This document shows positions 11,347-23,283 of a stretch of DNA of 64,000 nt, piece by piece (the first letter of the stretch is position 1; every line of letters starts with the position of its first letter). The DNA lies in the NCBI GenBank assembly GCA_023375675.1, contig JALQBC010000064.1, forward strand, positions 81,262 to 145,261, given 5' to 3'. Position numbers and translations under genes: made by a program. The notes below the pieces were generated by a model that was not told the origin of the DNA, did no database searches, and saw only the letters and a program-made list of their open reading frames with translations. This DNA is from Cytospora piceicola. Its lineage: Eukaryota; Ascomycota; Sordariomycetes; Diaporthales; Cytosporaceae.

Positions 11347-12559
11347 CTTTACCTTAGGATAAGTATGGTGGGTCCGGTACAGCATTGTGCCTTATGCTAG
11401 CGACTACATGATCACGTGTAGAAGGCGTCCCACGGGGTAGCAGCGGCTGGTGAAGAAGTCGTTTAGTCGACCCTAGTGACGCAGAGAAGCCATGTCCATG
11501 TCCATAACCACGTCCATCACATGCATCGCTTACAACCACAGGCACGAAGGATTTGACGCCCCTATCCAGGCCCAGCCGCCCCAATTACCGCCACCCAATG
11601 CGAACAAACCATCGGCCTCGGAGGTCTAGGCAGTCTCAGGCGACTACGGCGACTGAGTGAGCTCCAGCACACTTATTCTTTCACCATGGCGCCGCCGAGA
11701 TCAAGATCGCTTCAGGGTGCGATCGCAAGGCGGCTCGTTCCCGTCCCCGTCGTCCCTGGTCTCTTTCCCCCAATCTATGTTTTTGCGACTGTGTAGCTGG
11801 ACACAAGACAAGGTGGAGCAAAAGGAAGATACGGTTTCGATGTACCTAGCTGGTGTCGTTGTACTCCCCAAGGTCTTGATCGCTGCTGTGGCTACGTGCG
11901 CGCTTCTCCGGCGAGCCACCCTGGGATGTTGGGCGGGCCGCTTGATCTTCTTCCTGTCTCTGTTACGGCTCCGGTTTCGGCCTGATTGTAGGATTTAGTG
12001 CGGCGGGTGATGTTCGCCAGAGTACAGGCGAGGAAGGTTCTGGTATGGGTCCGGATAGAGCGTGTCGTGATAGAGACAGCATCGTCTGCTTTATCCTAGT
12101 CTTGGGCTCAGATTCATTCTCCAGCCAAACGTTAGGCTGGCTCATCAACACATGGACCCGTTATCCTCCCTCTCCTTCCCCTAGCGAATGTGATATATGG
12201 TACCAATATGGAAGGACTATGCCATCACATACTCTTGCCGTCATGGTCGGGGCCATCTGATTGTGTCGACGACTTGGAGGTGCCAGAGCAGAGACGTGAA
12301 GCCCGTGCTTGCAGCGTGAGTGAGAATGAGGTACCCACTGGCTAGCAGAGGATCGGGAGCGACGAGTCTAGTTGATCTAGCGGGTCATCTCGCGGGTCCA
12401 AAACCATCCTAAGTGTCATCTTCGTCTCAAGAGAACAATGCTGCGTATAGCGATATAACTGACATGCACACCCCCCGGCCAGATGAATATACCGCCGTGT
12501 TGCCTCTAGTGGGCAAAGGAGGTGATTATCAACAGGCTTCTGTGGATGTGGCTGTTGTT

Positions 12560-12723
12560 AGACGACAGCAGGGGTGCTAGCGGAACTACAGTAACTCGGT
12601 CCGGATAATCAAGCAAGTCACAAAATTGACCCCAGCTTGTAATTGATATGGGATTAGCATACCCGAGCAAGCGGGCGAGGCAATACATGAACACATTGAC
12701 CGAGTATATATCACGTGTAACAG
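12560..12723 (-). repeat. Dispersed repeat, copy 1 (matches 25697-25862)
   Basis: Read on the minus strand, this segment aligns along its whole length with the plus strand at 25697-25862, sharing blocks such as CGCTTGCTCGGG, GGGTCAATT and GACTTGCTT. It could be a fragment of an old transposon or a duplicated gene remnant; the identity is not known. Confidence 0.65.
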
Positions 12724-15644
12724 ATGTGGACGTGGATGGAGCAGGTGGGTTAAATATTTACAAGGTTCTCTACGTGTGTGTATGTTGGTTGATTTCTAGG
12801 AAAATGTCTTTCAGAGCGATTTAGACAGGCCACCCTCTCTCTGATACTCACATAGACTACATAATTCCTTATTTGTTGTACAGATGAACAATTGATTAAG
12901 CCCCCCCCCCCCACCGGTTGTGTGCTGCTTCCTTCTTTAATGTTATTCAAATATAGTAGTTATGGGCAGCAAGCGTAGGTACTACCACTATGAAGTTTGT
13001 ATAGAGAGGCTGCTCGTCTACCTCCGAGCCGCGTAACCTATAATTAAATTAGCCCCCTGCATAGTTACGGCGACCGTTCCCGAGTGCTGGTAGCTCTTGT
13101 GTGTCCAGCTGTAGCCATTTCTGCTGCTGCTAGGTTGTCTCTCTTTCTTTCGCCACACCCAAGTCAAAGTATAATAGAAAGGCAAAACTGGGAATGGTAT
13201 GGCTAGTGAATAGAAAATGGCAGAAAGGCTGAGTAACAACAAATTGTTGCGAATTGGGCCTAGTCTAGTGCTTCGGAGTAGAATAGATGAGAGTAGTCTT
13301 GACTGTAGATCATCGTCCTATTAGAGGGAGGGTTTTGATGAAAGGGTATGAATAATACTATTTCTACACCCGTATTGAATCGACAACGTTTTCATGACAG
13401 GAGCAAAGGTTACGGCAATAACACCAGCACATCCAAGGTGGCGCCGCTCAGCAGCTAGGCCGTTACAAGAGCAGCAGCGTCAACGATACTACCGCCGAGA
13501 ATAATCAAGAGATAACTTAGTCAAATAGGGTGCACGAGTTTTCGAAGACAATGAGTGCCGCCCCAGCGGATATAGCAGGGGTTTTTGCCGTGGTGGCCGA
13601 GTATCTTTTGTGGACACACAAGGCTAACGGGCCGGCGCAGGTGACTGTAATCATGCCTGGCATGATGCCGCTCAGACCTTAGATATTCAAGTGGTCTATA
13701 ATTCAATGGATATAAGAGCACGTGAGTGGAATCTATCCAGCCGAAACAAACTATCCAGCCGCCTCCAAAAAGGCTAGCTGCAGCTTTAGAGCTACCGGAT
13801 ATCTATATAAGTGTTGAAGGCAGAGGCGCTACCTGGAACCACACAGGTAATCAAAATACTTTATATACACACATATGTTTAACCTTTCTTCTGTACTTCG
13901 TAGTCACAAATAAGAGGTTATGACTCTTTAAACACTCTGAAAACATCGAATACTGAAGCTTGACCGAAATGTACTCATGAGTCTGTAAACGAACTCCTCC
14001 ACAACAGGTATTAGTGGATGGTCCAACACTTTTGCTTCTGTCACCAGCCGCCACAGTAGATCACATTGACCGTTCCTTCGCAGTCATAATGGGTTAGTCT
14101 TCTGCCGGAGTGAAACGCGTCGATTACAACAAGGAACTGCTGGATAGCTCTGAGGAGATGTAGACTAGACATCTTATCATGAAGCTAAGAACTCGCATAT
14201 ATCTGAAACGACTGTGTCGATAAATTAGGTTCACATCAGTAATACACTACACTTACTTACGAGCCTACATATCAATTAGGGTACTGGCTGGCCCCCCTAG
14301 TTCTATGCAGTAAATTATAAGAGAACCAGAAAGGGTCGGATTGAAATGGATCAAGTGCAACTGTAAATGACCGACAATATGAAAGCGGCAGAGGAGATCC
14401 ATACACACTAGAGTTGGGAATACGGAGCTCTGAGGGCGAGCAGCTCACCCAGTCTCAGCTTCTTGAGTAGTTAATTATGGGTTGAGGACTTACCCTGGCA
14501 GGTGCTAATAGAGAGGCCGCAACCCGTGTGCGCGGTCCACTCCTGCAGATAGCACACCAATGAAGCTGCTGGTGGCTGCGCAGGAATGCCTGCAATCAAA
14601 AGTGTTAAGGGTGCCGACGCTATGTCTATCTGGCTACGCGGCCATGGATAACTCAGGGCTCCGGAACTCCGTCCTCTCCCTCTATAGTTACGGTTTAGTC
14701 AATTGATACAGTGACCGGTATATAACCCTGAATCCGGACTTAAACAATCTTGATAGGACTTGATTTGTGCGTTGCGTAATTCCGAAACGGAGGCAAAGAT
14801 GTGAGATTCTCCGTCCCCATTATGCGCACATACCGATGCAAGATATAGTGGTGGTGAACCAACTTCCTCCCATTTGAATGCTGAAATACTGAGGGAGTAC
14901 GTAATGGTGGGAGCGCCACCTTCTAAGATAGGCAGGTAAGTCGTACTGGTGTAGTACCCGCCAAGAGGTATTCGGGATGTGGGTTTATAGTGTACATATA
15001 TTGTAAACCCCGGGGTTGAACGTCCCGGGACTTCGATATACCTGATACGACTAAACTTTTCATGAAAAGTATACCCAAGACGGAGTACATATTAGACACA
15101 GGAGATTATAACTATCGATTAATGTAAGCAATTCTTGTCGGATTGCCAACTATTCATTGTAATATAACCCCGTCCCCTCTGCTCCTTATCAACAAGTAGC
15201 CAAGGTCTATTCTTAGATCAAAGTCCATGGGCCATGATGTGACCTTGGCTCCTAAGATGCTAGAGCTTAAGGTAAATCACATATAGGCTTAAGCGAGACT
15301 GTACGCGCGTTACCCATCTCCCTATATGGCAGTTCCAAGGGCTGTCGCCATTGCTTTCACATTCGACGTTTTGAAATCACAAGCTAATTGTCGTCCACCA
15401 AATCAGAGCTCAGCTTTCTATGATCAATCTTCGAGAGCGACTCCCAGCCTCAGAAACTTGCAGTAACTGGGCTCGGAGAAGGTGGATGTGGATACCCGCA
15501 GTGAGGCAAAAGCGATACCCAGGTGCTCCCAGCAATATAGACTATTTCGTATATAAAGTGCCAGAACCGCCAACCCCAAAGCACCCAGGCCATCCAGTCA
15601 TTTCTGTTCACCCTCCTAGAGAACCGAGAATCAGACCAGACGAT

Positions 15645-17173
15645 ATGCTCTTCACCAAAGCAGTCATTCTTGGCCTCGCCGCCCTCGTCACCGCCCACCC
15701 GGGCCACGAGGAAGCCGAGAAACGGCACGCCGTCGAGTCTCGTGCCAATGCCCAGGCAAACAGGCGCTCCCTCGAGGGATGCGCCGCCAAGCTCCAGGAA
15801 CGCGGCGTAACCACTCGTGCCGTTGAGCGCCGCAAGGCCACAGTTGCCAAGCACCGAGAGGCGAAGAGGATCCCCGTTGATGGTGCGCATTGTTCTGTTC
15901 ATTACCTTTTCTTCCTTTCTGTCGTCCGTCCCCCGTAGGCTACAGATTCCTGCCAGTATGGCTCACCATCAATGAATTCACTTGCTCGAGTAATGCTGAC
16001 CCGAAACACTTCAACACGAACAGCCCCCTACAGCCAGGGCAACAACCTCGACAGCCGGAGCACCATCGGCGTCCTCCGGACAGACCACGAGGGGGACGTG
16101 GACGCCACGGCGGCCGAGGCGGACGAGTCGGTCGTGTTTAACAGCACCACCTGCGCGGTCCTCAACCCCCAGGGCGAGGTAGGCCCTTTCTATGTCCTGG
16201 GCGAGTACGTGCGGTCCGACCTGGTCGAAGACGAGGAAGGCGTGCCTTTGGTTACGGACATCCAGTTCGTCAACGTCAAAACCTGTGAGCCCCTCGCCGG
16301 CGTCTGGGCCGACATCTGGAACTGTAACTCTACGGGTGTTTACTCGGGCGTCGAGTCCGGAGGTAACGGGAACTCGAACGATGCGACCAACTTGGACAAC
16401 ACTGCCCTGCGTGGCATCCAGCAGACGGATGACGATGGCGTGGTCCAGTTCAACACCATCTTCCCTGGGCACTATGCTGGACGGAGCAACCACATGGTAA
16501 GACTTGCAACCACTTTCAATCACTCGTGTACCTTTCTATTTCTGCCTGCCTACCTGCCGGCCTACCTGCCTTTCTGTCTGTCTGCTTGCCTGCCTATCTT
16601 TCATTCTGTCCGACCGTCTGTCCGTCTGTCCGTCTGTCTCTCTATCTATATATCTGTTTAACCAGAATTCTCCCACCTTCGCAGCATATCGTCCTTCACG
16701 AGAACGCGACCCAGCTCGAGAACGGTACCCTGACCGGCGGCACGGTCCCACACATCGGGCAGTTCTTCTGGGACCAGTCCCTGATCAGCGCCGTCGAGGC
16801 CACGAGCCCCTATAACACCAATACTCTCGCCCTGACCACCAATGCCAACGACCACGTGTTTGTCGGGGAGGAGACACAAGGATCCTCCTCGGACCCCGTC
16901 TTCAACTACGTCTACATTAGTGATGACATCACCGACGGACTATTCAACTGGATTGTGGTCGCCGTCAACCCGAGTGCGGAATACAGTAAGCGAAATGAAA
17001 TGGGATGAGTAGTGCCCCTGGGTGCTAGTCCTCTCTTTTTCCTGTGTCATGGGAGCTCAGATATACTAATATGTCATGTGTCTACAGCCCCTACCTACTC
17101 CTTCGAGCTCACCGGAGATGGGGGTGTCGCGGTCGGTGGAAGCACTGGTCCAGGAGGTAGCGGTCCTTTCTAA
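15645..17173 (+). CDS. Extracellular intradiol-type aromatic ring dioxygenase
   Basis: Secreted member of the fungal intradiol dioxygenase-like family (non-haem Fe(III), ring cleavage between two hydroxyls of catechol-like substrates). Four exons: 15645-15882, 15946 (or 15991)-16496, 16685-16985 and 17088-17173, giving about 391 (or 376) aa. Exon 1 encodes a signal peptide (MLFTKAVILGLAALVTA) followed by HPGHEE. The domain shows GPFYVLGEYVR (iron Tyr), VWADIWNCNSTGVYSG, NLDNTALRGIQQTDDDG and FPGHYAGRSNHMHI with the second Tyr and the His ligands. Introns have GTGCGC, GTAAGA and GTAAGC donors; the third has a CTAAT branch site. The acceptor of intron 1 is uncertain because both candidates keep the frame. 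A Gly/Ser-rich C-terminus follows. Likely acts on plant or lignin-derived phenolics outside the cell, or on a pathway intermediate. Confidence 0.85.
16541..16655. repeat. CCTGCCTA / CTGTCTGT microsatellite inside an intron
   Basis: Pyrimidine-rich tetranucleotide tract (CCTG, CCTA, then CTGT and CCGT units) filling most of the second intron (16497-16684) of the dioxygenase gene. The intron is long for this window, probably through expansion of this tract. Confidence 0.9.
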
Positions 17174-17698
17174 AGGGGGTATCTGGTAGAGAGCCGTATA
17201 ATACTGGGGAAGTTTTCTTCAGTCTTGACCCTTACGGTTATAGTTGAAGAATTCCTGGTGATTTTCCTTCCTTTACTCTATCCTCTTTATCCACAGAAAT
17301 TATTCTGTATTTACGTGTATATATATACAAAATTATAGCTGAATTATGCTGTATGCATTCTTCATTTTAGGGTTAGGAAACGGCAAGGGAAATGGCGAGG
17401 GAAATGCAGAAATTAAGCTGTTGGACGAGGAAGGGAAGACCACAAAGTAGATCAGGAATGACTTTGTCAGTTGAGTTACCTAGATGCAGCCTCAACCTTC
17501 TGGGATCATCATCCGGTCACCGGACACCAAGTCCTCACTTATCGTGAAAAGCAAAACGGCTGCGCAGCACATCGTCGAATTGTAGCAGGTGTTTATATTT
17601 TACACTTTTCCCGGTACATAGGTAGGTCCCTTGCACGCACAAACAAAACAAGTCAAAGACACGGACAGAGAGAGATGTGGATTGAAAACGATTTACAT

Positions 17699-17742
<44 letters not shown>

Positions 17743-17890
17743 TGTTGCAATAAATCATTATTTTTGTCTCTAGCATGTGTGTTTACCTCCAGACTCGATT
17801 CATAACATTCAGATTCGCATCGACTTTCCTTAAAGTCTTGGCTATTTCGATACCCGCAGCCCCATACAACAAGCCTTTTACCCTGAAGCA
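17174..17890. other. Intergenic
   Basis: 3' side of the dioxygenase gene. Contains an AC/AT microsatellite (listed separately). No gene recognised. Confidence 0.5.
17695..17742. repeat. (AC)n(AT)n dinucleotide microsatellite
   Basis: Uninterrupted AC repeat followed directly by an AT repeat. Confidence 0.95.
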
Positions 17891-18626
17891 ATGTCTCCCT
17901 TGCACCCCACACCTCCTTGGGTCCATGGTAGGCGGCCCTACTATGCCCATCGCGTCGAAAGTACTTGGCTAAACTTCGTCCCCCGATTACTCCGGGTGCC
18001 TCAACAGTTGTGGTACAGGCACTGTCACTCGCGCCGTCCACGAACTCTATCCGGAGCTGTTCTCGTCATCGTCGCCGACCACAGCCATTTATGCCACGGA
18101 CATCAATCCCGCTTTGGTACATGTCTTCAATATCCACGTGGCTTCCTGCAGCTGGGGCTAGCGGGTAAAATCCACTGTTATGCCGGCGGAGGGCCTTTCC
18201 CTATCAGATTGTGTGCTAACGCATTCCTTGGCCAGGTTCCTGATTTTCGGCGCCAGGGATGCACGAAGGATCGTGGTAGAGGCATATCGCACGCTTGGTG
18301 TCGGCAGCGTGGTTGTCATGACCACCCGGGCGAGGATTTCGCACTCGCAGGCCCTGAATGGCACAAGGGATCAGCTGTATGGGGAGCATGGAGTGTCGCA
18401 CATCAAGCTGGAGTGGCTCCACCATAGTCACCTTGAAGAGTTGCTAAAGGGTATGGGGTTCCGGCAGGTCGAGGCCATGCAGGTTGAGTCGGGGATGGAA
18501 AACATGAAAATATGGATGCGTGGATATGGAGTGGAGTTATATGGGAATTCCCGGGGGAGGATGGACGCAGAGAGAGGAGACAAAGTTGGAAAGGGATACC
18601 ATGTTGTTCAGGCAGGAGTGCATTAG
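17891..18626 (+). pseudogene. Broken SAM-dependent methyltransferase
   Basis: Pieces of a class I methyltransferase lie in different frames. One frame gives LAKLRPPITPGAST (17965-18006). A second frame from about 18006 gives NSCGTGTVTRAVHELYPELF (SAM motif I) and IYATDINPALVHVFNIHVAS (motif II region). After one in-frame TAG (18162-18164) the same frame continues with RVKSTVMPAEGLSLSDCVLTHS, ARDARRIVVEAYRTLGVGSVVVMTT and a C-terminal part to 18626. At least one frameshift (near 17990-18006) and one nonsense codon therefore separate the conserved blocks. The TAG may come from CAG by a C-to-T change in a CpA context, the RIP type. The N-terminal boundary is uncertain and a missed intron could explain the first break but not the TAG. 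Probably related to secondary-metabolism methyltransferases. Confidence 0.7.
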
Positions 18627-18910
18627 GGAATGGTTTACGATGCACAAAGATGTGAGGATGAGGGTCAAGATGGGCTCATGTAATACACACGACGAAGAAC
18701 CCATATCACACCAATCTTCAATTGCAGTGAAAGATTATATAGATATAATAATTTCAATCGCAAGCGATGGAACTATTAGGTGCCAAATAAAAGATTGATT
18801 TCATTGTGTAGGGTGGCTAGTATAGTATAAGCGCCATTGCTAGTACTGGGCAAGCATACCGATTTCAGGTCCTTCTCTTCTGCTCTCCTCTTTAGCCAGG
18901 ACTAGAAAGC

Positions 18911-19946
18911 CTAGAAGATTGCTAGCTGGTGGAAAGTCTCAGCCTGGATCTGAAGTGGCGCACCACCTCCGGTGCACGTTCCTGAGTGAAGAGCAGAAGT
19001 GACGGTCTGCATGGGGTTAGAGCAGTCGCCAGCAGCGAAAACACCCTTCAAGCTGGTTTGGTTGAAGGGTGGGTTAACCTTGACTGTGTTCATTGGTGTA
19101 AGTTCAAGGCCGAGTTGCTGAGCCAAGGAGCCCCTCAACTTGGTCTTCGGCTTGTGCGCCAGGAAAGCCTCGGTCTTGCTGTTGCCATCCTCGAGCTGCA
19201 GGGTGATCTGGGCACGCTCCGGGGCTTTGATAAGTTTCATGATCTTGTTCGAATTCACCGTCATTGGGGCGGGAGCGGCTTCGAGGGCATCCTTTAACTG
19301 TTCTGCCAGCCGCTCGTTGCCATTCGTGTACAGAGTCACATGCTTCGACATCTGCAGTGCCTGGCGGGCGAAGTGTAGAGCAGGGATAACCGCGCCAGTG
19401 TCGCCCTCAGCCAGCATACCCGCGGAAGCTGTACCTCTCTCCTCCCACCCGTGGCAGTAGAGACAATGGAAGCTTAGTGCAATGAAGACATGTCAGAATG
19501 TATAAACAGAAGGCAAGGAAATTTGAAGGACCCCGGGCTGGCAAAAGCGACACTTACATTCCAGAGACCCAGCATTCAGCGTAGCCCGGAATATCGGGGA
19601 ATACGTCTTCAACACCTGTAGCCAGGATGACCTTCTTGCCGGTCCATGTTGTTCCGCCGCTCGTGGCTTCGAAGACACCATCCTCCCGCTGCCTGAGACT
19701 CTCCACCTCGGCGTTCTCGATGGTGATAGAGCTATACCTCTTGAAGTCGGCCCTGGAGGCAGCACGGAACGTCTCGGGATCCTGATGATCCCAAGACGGC
19801 ATGGTGTGCATGTGTTTGCTCTGAGAGTTCCGGTACTTGCCCGAGTCGAATAGTACCGTCTTGTGGTCCTGGCGTACGATGGACGCCGCGGCGCTTAGGC
19901 CTGAGGGACCGCCCCCGATGATAATGATGTCGTACTCAGAAGCCAT
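18911..19946 (-). CDS. Thioredoxin-reductase-like FAD/NAD(P) oxidoreductase (GliT-like), 316 aa
   Basis: Low-molecular-weight thioredoxin reductase-fold flavoprotein. Two exons, 19946-19558 and 19472-18911, with an 85-nt intron (GTAAGT..TAAG). Visible: FAD-binding DIIIIGGGPSGLSAA (residues 6-20), VILATGVEDVFPDIPGY, the redox-active disulfide motif FHCLYCHGWE (C133, C136) created by the splice, an NADPH-domain stretch GMLAEGDTGAVIPALHFA that is poor in the usual GxGxxA pattern, and the C-terminal FAD motif GVFAAGDCSNPMQTV. Fungal relatives in gliotoxin-type clusters (GliT) oxidise dithiols on metabolites, while others reduce thioredoxin; substrate here is unknown. The Met at 19946 starts directly at the FAD domain; upstream in-frame Met codons would add an unrelated extension. 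Neighbours: broken methyltransferase and a dehydrogenase. Confidence 0.85.
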
Positions 19947-20581
19947 GGTTGATGGGAAAAGAAGACGAGTGAAAGAACAGTAGTGTGTAAAAAAGTTTGC
20001 GTGAGGGGGCAGTGAGCTGACATTAGCACCGAGGCGGATTAAGAAAGCAAAGGAAATATGCCCCGTCTCGGCTGCCGCCGGTGCAGGGAGCACGCCCGGG
20101 CAGTTTGCAACCAACCGTTGCTCTTTGTCTGACCAACAAGTACCCCTGCTGTGACCAACAGACGACAACAGTACCAGCATATTGTACTATAAGTACAGTA
20201 CGTACTTGCAAGCCACATACCGTGTGATTAGACTGTGACTAATTACCGCATTGCATTGCGTCCAGCTCACTACCTGACTGCCGTTATAGGTATATAAAGG
20301 GGCCTTCACTACCCACAGGCTCACCACCTCAAATATTATGTTTAATATTGACAACTTACACCGATATGCCTATTGTCACTATTGTTCACACTCATTTCCT
20401 CACCATTTGATATCGTGACCTTTGTATAGTATAGCACGGGGTAAAGTATTTATCGTTTGACATGCCGAAGACGAGGTATTGTTAAACAGCGTGGATGAAT
20501 ATCAGGGGTATCTTAATTGTCGTGTCGCTTCCCGATTCGAGACTGATTGTAAATAGGACCGTAGTTGTAATCGGAACCTTT

Positions 20582-20593
20582 TACCCTAGGGTA
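20582..20593. promoter_or_regulatory. Palindromic motif TACCCTAGGGTA, copy 1
   Basis: Perfect 12-bp palindrome, repeated at 20772-20783 with exactly 190 bp spacing, in the region upstream of the flavoprotein gene. Could be a binding site for a dimeric regulator; no direct evidence. Confidence 0.3.
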
Positions 20594-20771
20594 GCTCTGT
20601 ATTTATCAACCTTAACTTGATTTTCTGTCCTTCTGTTTTGTGAATCAGTCTAACCGTATCGTCTAAGAGGTCTAGCCATACGGGCATAGAGCCGTACTTT
20701 CAAATAGACTAAGTATTTCTGTCCGAGGTTTCTTAAAATAACCTTGGAAATTACACGTGGGAAAGTCAGAC

Positions 20772-20783
20772 TACCCTAGGGTA
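20772..20783. promoter_or_regulatory. Palindromic motif TACCCTAGGGTA, copy 2
   Basis: Second copy of the palindrome; here it extends to 14 bp (C..G on either side). It lies only 42 bp beyond the 3' end of the dehydrogenase gene. Confidence 0.3.
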
Positions 20784-20824
20784 GATCACGATCTAATGAC
20801 AAAGCCACCCACCAACTTCCATGC

Positions 20825-22001
20825 CTAAAAGCTGAATTCCTGGCCAACAAGTTCCTCGCTCAGTTTCCACAACCTTTCAGCCTCGATCTTGCTCGTTGCC
20901 CACGGCTTCACAGTCTCAACCCAGGGGTTGGCAACATGCGAGTCCTCGAGGTAAGTGCCATTGTGTTCTGAAGAGGAGTTAGCAACATGCTACTGTGACA
21001 CAATGCACGTTGTCAATCTTCGACTTACCCTTCAGGCTGGGGTCGAAGGCAGCATAAACGTGGGTCGCCACGCCCTGGTCTGCTGACTTCATCTTGAATT
21101 CAGCCCATCCCTCTTTGTTTCCCATTTCGCGATCGGCCGCCTCTGAATCGACGAGTCATAGTTAGCTAGAGTACAACCCAGCAAATTCTTGCAATTAGAC
21201 TCACGAAGAGTGACCCCGTCCTGGTTCCAGTCGATATGGGCTCCCAGGTTGGTATCAAAAATCACGCCGGGGTGCAGACTGTACGACTGGAGACCCGTGC
21301 TTCCCAGCTTGTCAGCCAGAGAAAGCGAGAACAGCATGTTTGCAGTCTTGGATTGTCCGTACGCGCGCCACTTGTTGTAAGTTTCACCGTCCTGCGGTTC
21401 GTACCCTGAGTGTTAGCCAGACTCCAATCGTGCTCGTTTCCAGTGCGCGAATAGAAAGACTGACCCTGAAGTTGTAGTCGCCCCAGCGAATCGGACCCAG
21501 GCGATGTCCATCGCTGCTGACATTGACGATACGTGGGGATTTGGACGCCAGCAACTTCTTCATAATCACGTTCGTGAACAGAAAGTGGCCGAGATGGTTT
21601 GTAGCGAACTGGCTCTCGAATCCATCCTGCGAGAGCTTGAAGTCGACTGCCATAATGCCTGCATTGTTTACGAGCAGGTCGATATATGGCACGTCGGTCC
21701 ATGAGTTCAGCTCGTCGGCCGCCTTGCGCACGAAAGCTAGCGAGCCGAGATCCAATTGTAAGACTTTTGTCTGCACACCTGTCGTCGCTTTGATAGCCTC
21801 CGCAGTTTTCTCCGCCTTATCGGGGGATCGAGCCGTAAGGATCAGCAAGGCTGGCTGGCCATAAGCAACGGCCTCAGCAAAGACTGCGCCGAGACCGTTC
21901 GGCGACACGCCTGTGACTAAGATAACTCGGCCCTTGATTTCGGCCGCGAGCTTCTTCACTAGCTCGCTGCCAGTCGTTTGTGCGCTGTGTGTGTGAGGCA
22001 T
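20825..22001 (-). CDS. Short-chain dehydrogenase/reductase, 326 aa, four exons
   Basis: NAD(P)-dependent oxidoreductase of the classical/retinol-dehydrogenase-like SDR type. Exons: 22001-21465, 21391-21205, 21142-21029 and 20967-20825; introns of 73, 62 and 61 nt with GTCAGT, GTGAGT and GTAAGT donors and CAG acceptors. Visible motifs: cofactor loop VTGVSPNGLGAVFAEA (residues about 29-44), LQLDLGSLAFVRKAA, the NNAGIM motif, FATNHLGHFLFTN, NVSSDGHRLGPI with the catalytic Ser, and YGQSK with Tyr190 and Lys194, then SLHPGVIFDTNL. All catalytic residues are intact. An upstream Met at 22022 would add seven residues. Similar enzymes act as tailoring reductases in metabolite clusters. The substrate is unknown. 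The gene directly borders the RIP-mutated palindrome. Confidence 0.88.
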
Positions 22002-22351
22002 GGTTGCGGACGTGATGTTCAACGTCGTAAGTTAAGTATCAGGGTTGCCCTAGGAAGTTGCGTTGTCACAAATTCTCGAGTAGATAAAGTGAGACGCGGT
22101 GGTTTTATAGGCGGAGACAACGTTTATAAGAAAGACTGTGCAAATAAACTAACTGTTAGCAGGTGCAGATTTTAAAAGTACTAGAATTTTATATAATAGA
22201 TGGAAACTAACTGCTTTTATAATAAACTAAACTATATTATAATAACAGAATTATTTTTTAATTATACCTTAAAACAGACAGTAATATATTTAGAAAAGAG
22301 TTATATATATATATAATAACTTATAGCTATTATTATTATTTTCTTATTATA
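22002..22351. other. Promoter of the dehydrogenase grading into AT-rich DNA
   Basis: Base composition drops sharply at about 22,150, where RIP-like AT-rich sequence begins, only about 150 bp upstream of the dehydrogenase start. Confidence 0.5.
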
Positions 22352-22880
22352 CCTTTTGTTAAGAAGGTTAATGTTTGTTTTATAAGGCGGGCGAGTATAC
22401 AGAAATTATACCTTTAAGATTTATATTATCTATTTTTAATTTTAATTAGCTTTAAATTACAATTATACTAATTCGCTACAGCACCTGTTTAAAAGATCTT
22501 ATTAGCTATTAAAAGCAGTGATTCTAGTCGTTCTATAACTAAATACACTAGTAATTATAAGGCCTTTAATACCTGCCGGAAGGCTTATAGTAACTTTAAG
22601 GCTTAAATAAGGTTAGACTTACGATAAGGCTTACGATTAGGTTCGAACTAAGATATACGCTTGAGTTTTAATCCGATTAAGAAGCACTTACCTAAATCTA
22701 AATCTTTAAAAACAGGGCTATTAAACGGTATATTTAATTAAATCGTAACCTTTAAAGTAGGCTTACTATTAAAGCTAATAGTTTTAATTCTATAAGTTCT
22801 CAAGGTTCTTAACTTAAACCTTAGCCCTTCCTTCCCTTCCTTTCTACCGAAGGCTTATATAAGACTTTAGATTCGAATTA
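22352..22880 (+). repeat. Left arm of the 3-kb palindrome
   Basis: About 0.53 kb, inverted relative to the right arm. Mostly transition differences separate the arms, as expected if each was hit independently by RIP. Confidence 0.75.
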
Positions 22881-23280
22881 AGTTAATAAGTAAGTAAGTA
22901 AGTAAGTAAGTAGGTTAGCTAGTAGGTTAGCTAATAAAGTATTTAGTAAGTTAGCTAGTTAATTATTAAGTAAGTAAATAAGTAAGTAAGTTAGTAAGTA
23001 GGTTAGCTAATAAGTTAGTTACTAAATTCCCTACTAAATTAGCTAGTAAGTAAGTATATAAGTAAGTATATAAGTAAGTAAGTAAGTAAGTAAGTAGGTA
23101 AGTAAGTAGGTAGGTAAGTAAGTAGCTAAGTAAGTAAGTAGGTAGGTAAGTAAGTAGGTAAGTAAGTAAGTAAGTTAGCTAGTAAGTTAGCTAGTAAGTT
23201 AATAAGTAAATAAGTAAGTAAACAAGTAAGTAAGTAAGTAAGTAAGTAAATAAGTAAGTAAGTAAGTAAGTAAGTAAATA
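22881..23280. repeat. (TAAG)n-rich microsatellite, left
   Basis: Interrupted tetranucleotide GTAA/TAAG repeat of about 400 bp with interspersed TTAGCTAG units. Confidence 0.9.
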
Positions 23281-23283
23281 AAT

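Larger units (their letters stand above)
9601..15644. other. Long gene-poor stretch
   Basis: About 6 kb without a convincing gene. Open frames such as 10033-10347 (+), 11657-11998 (+) and 12045-12260 (+) have no recognisable domain. It holds a GA-rich hexanucleotide array, a poly-C run (12901-12912) and one copy of a dispersed repeat (12560-12723). A possible lone exon at about 14507-14591 (-) has an intron-like acceptor and donor and encodes a cysteine-containing stretch, but no partner exon was found. Confidence 0.4.
19947..20824. other. Promoter region of the flavoprotein gene / 3' side of the dehydrogenase
   Basis: AT-moderate intergenic DNA containing two copies of a 12-bp perfect palindrome (listed separately). 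No coding potential seen. Confidence 0.5.

Noticed and set aside
11092..11385. 97-aa minus-strand frame with Leu/Thr/Pro repeats
   Set aside because: Direct product of the GAGAAT/GAGAGG array.
14507..14591. Possible exon of a cysteine-rich secreted protein (minus strand, between a TTGCAG acceptor and a GTAAGT donor)
   Set aside because: The splice-like ends are good, but no upstream signal-peptide exon or downstream exon could be found, so it is not called a gene.
16011..16523. 170-aa minus-strand frame
   Set aside because: Antisense shadow of the dioxygenase exon 2.
17535..18041. 168-aa minus-strand frame
   Set aside because: Runs through the AC/AT microsatellite and antisense to the methyltransferase pseudogene; no domain.
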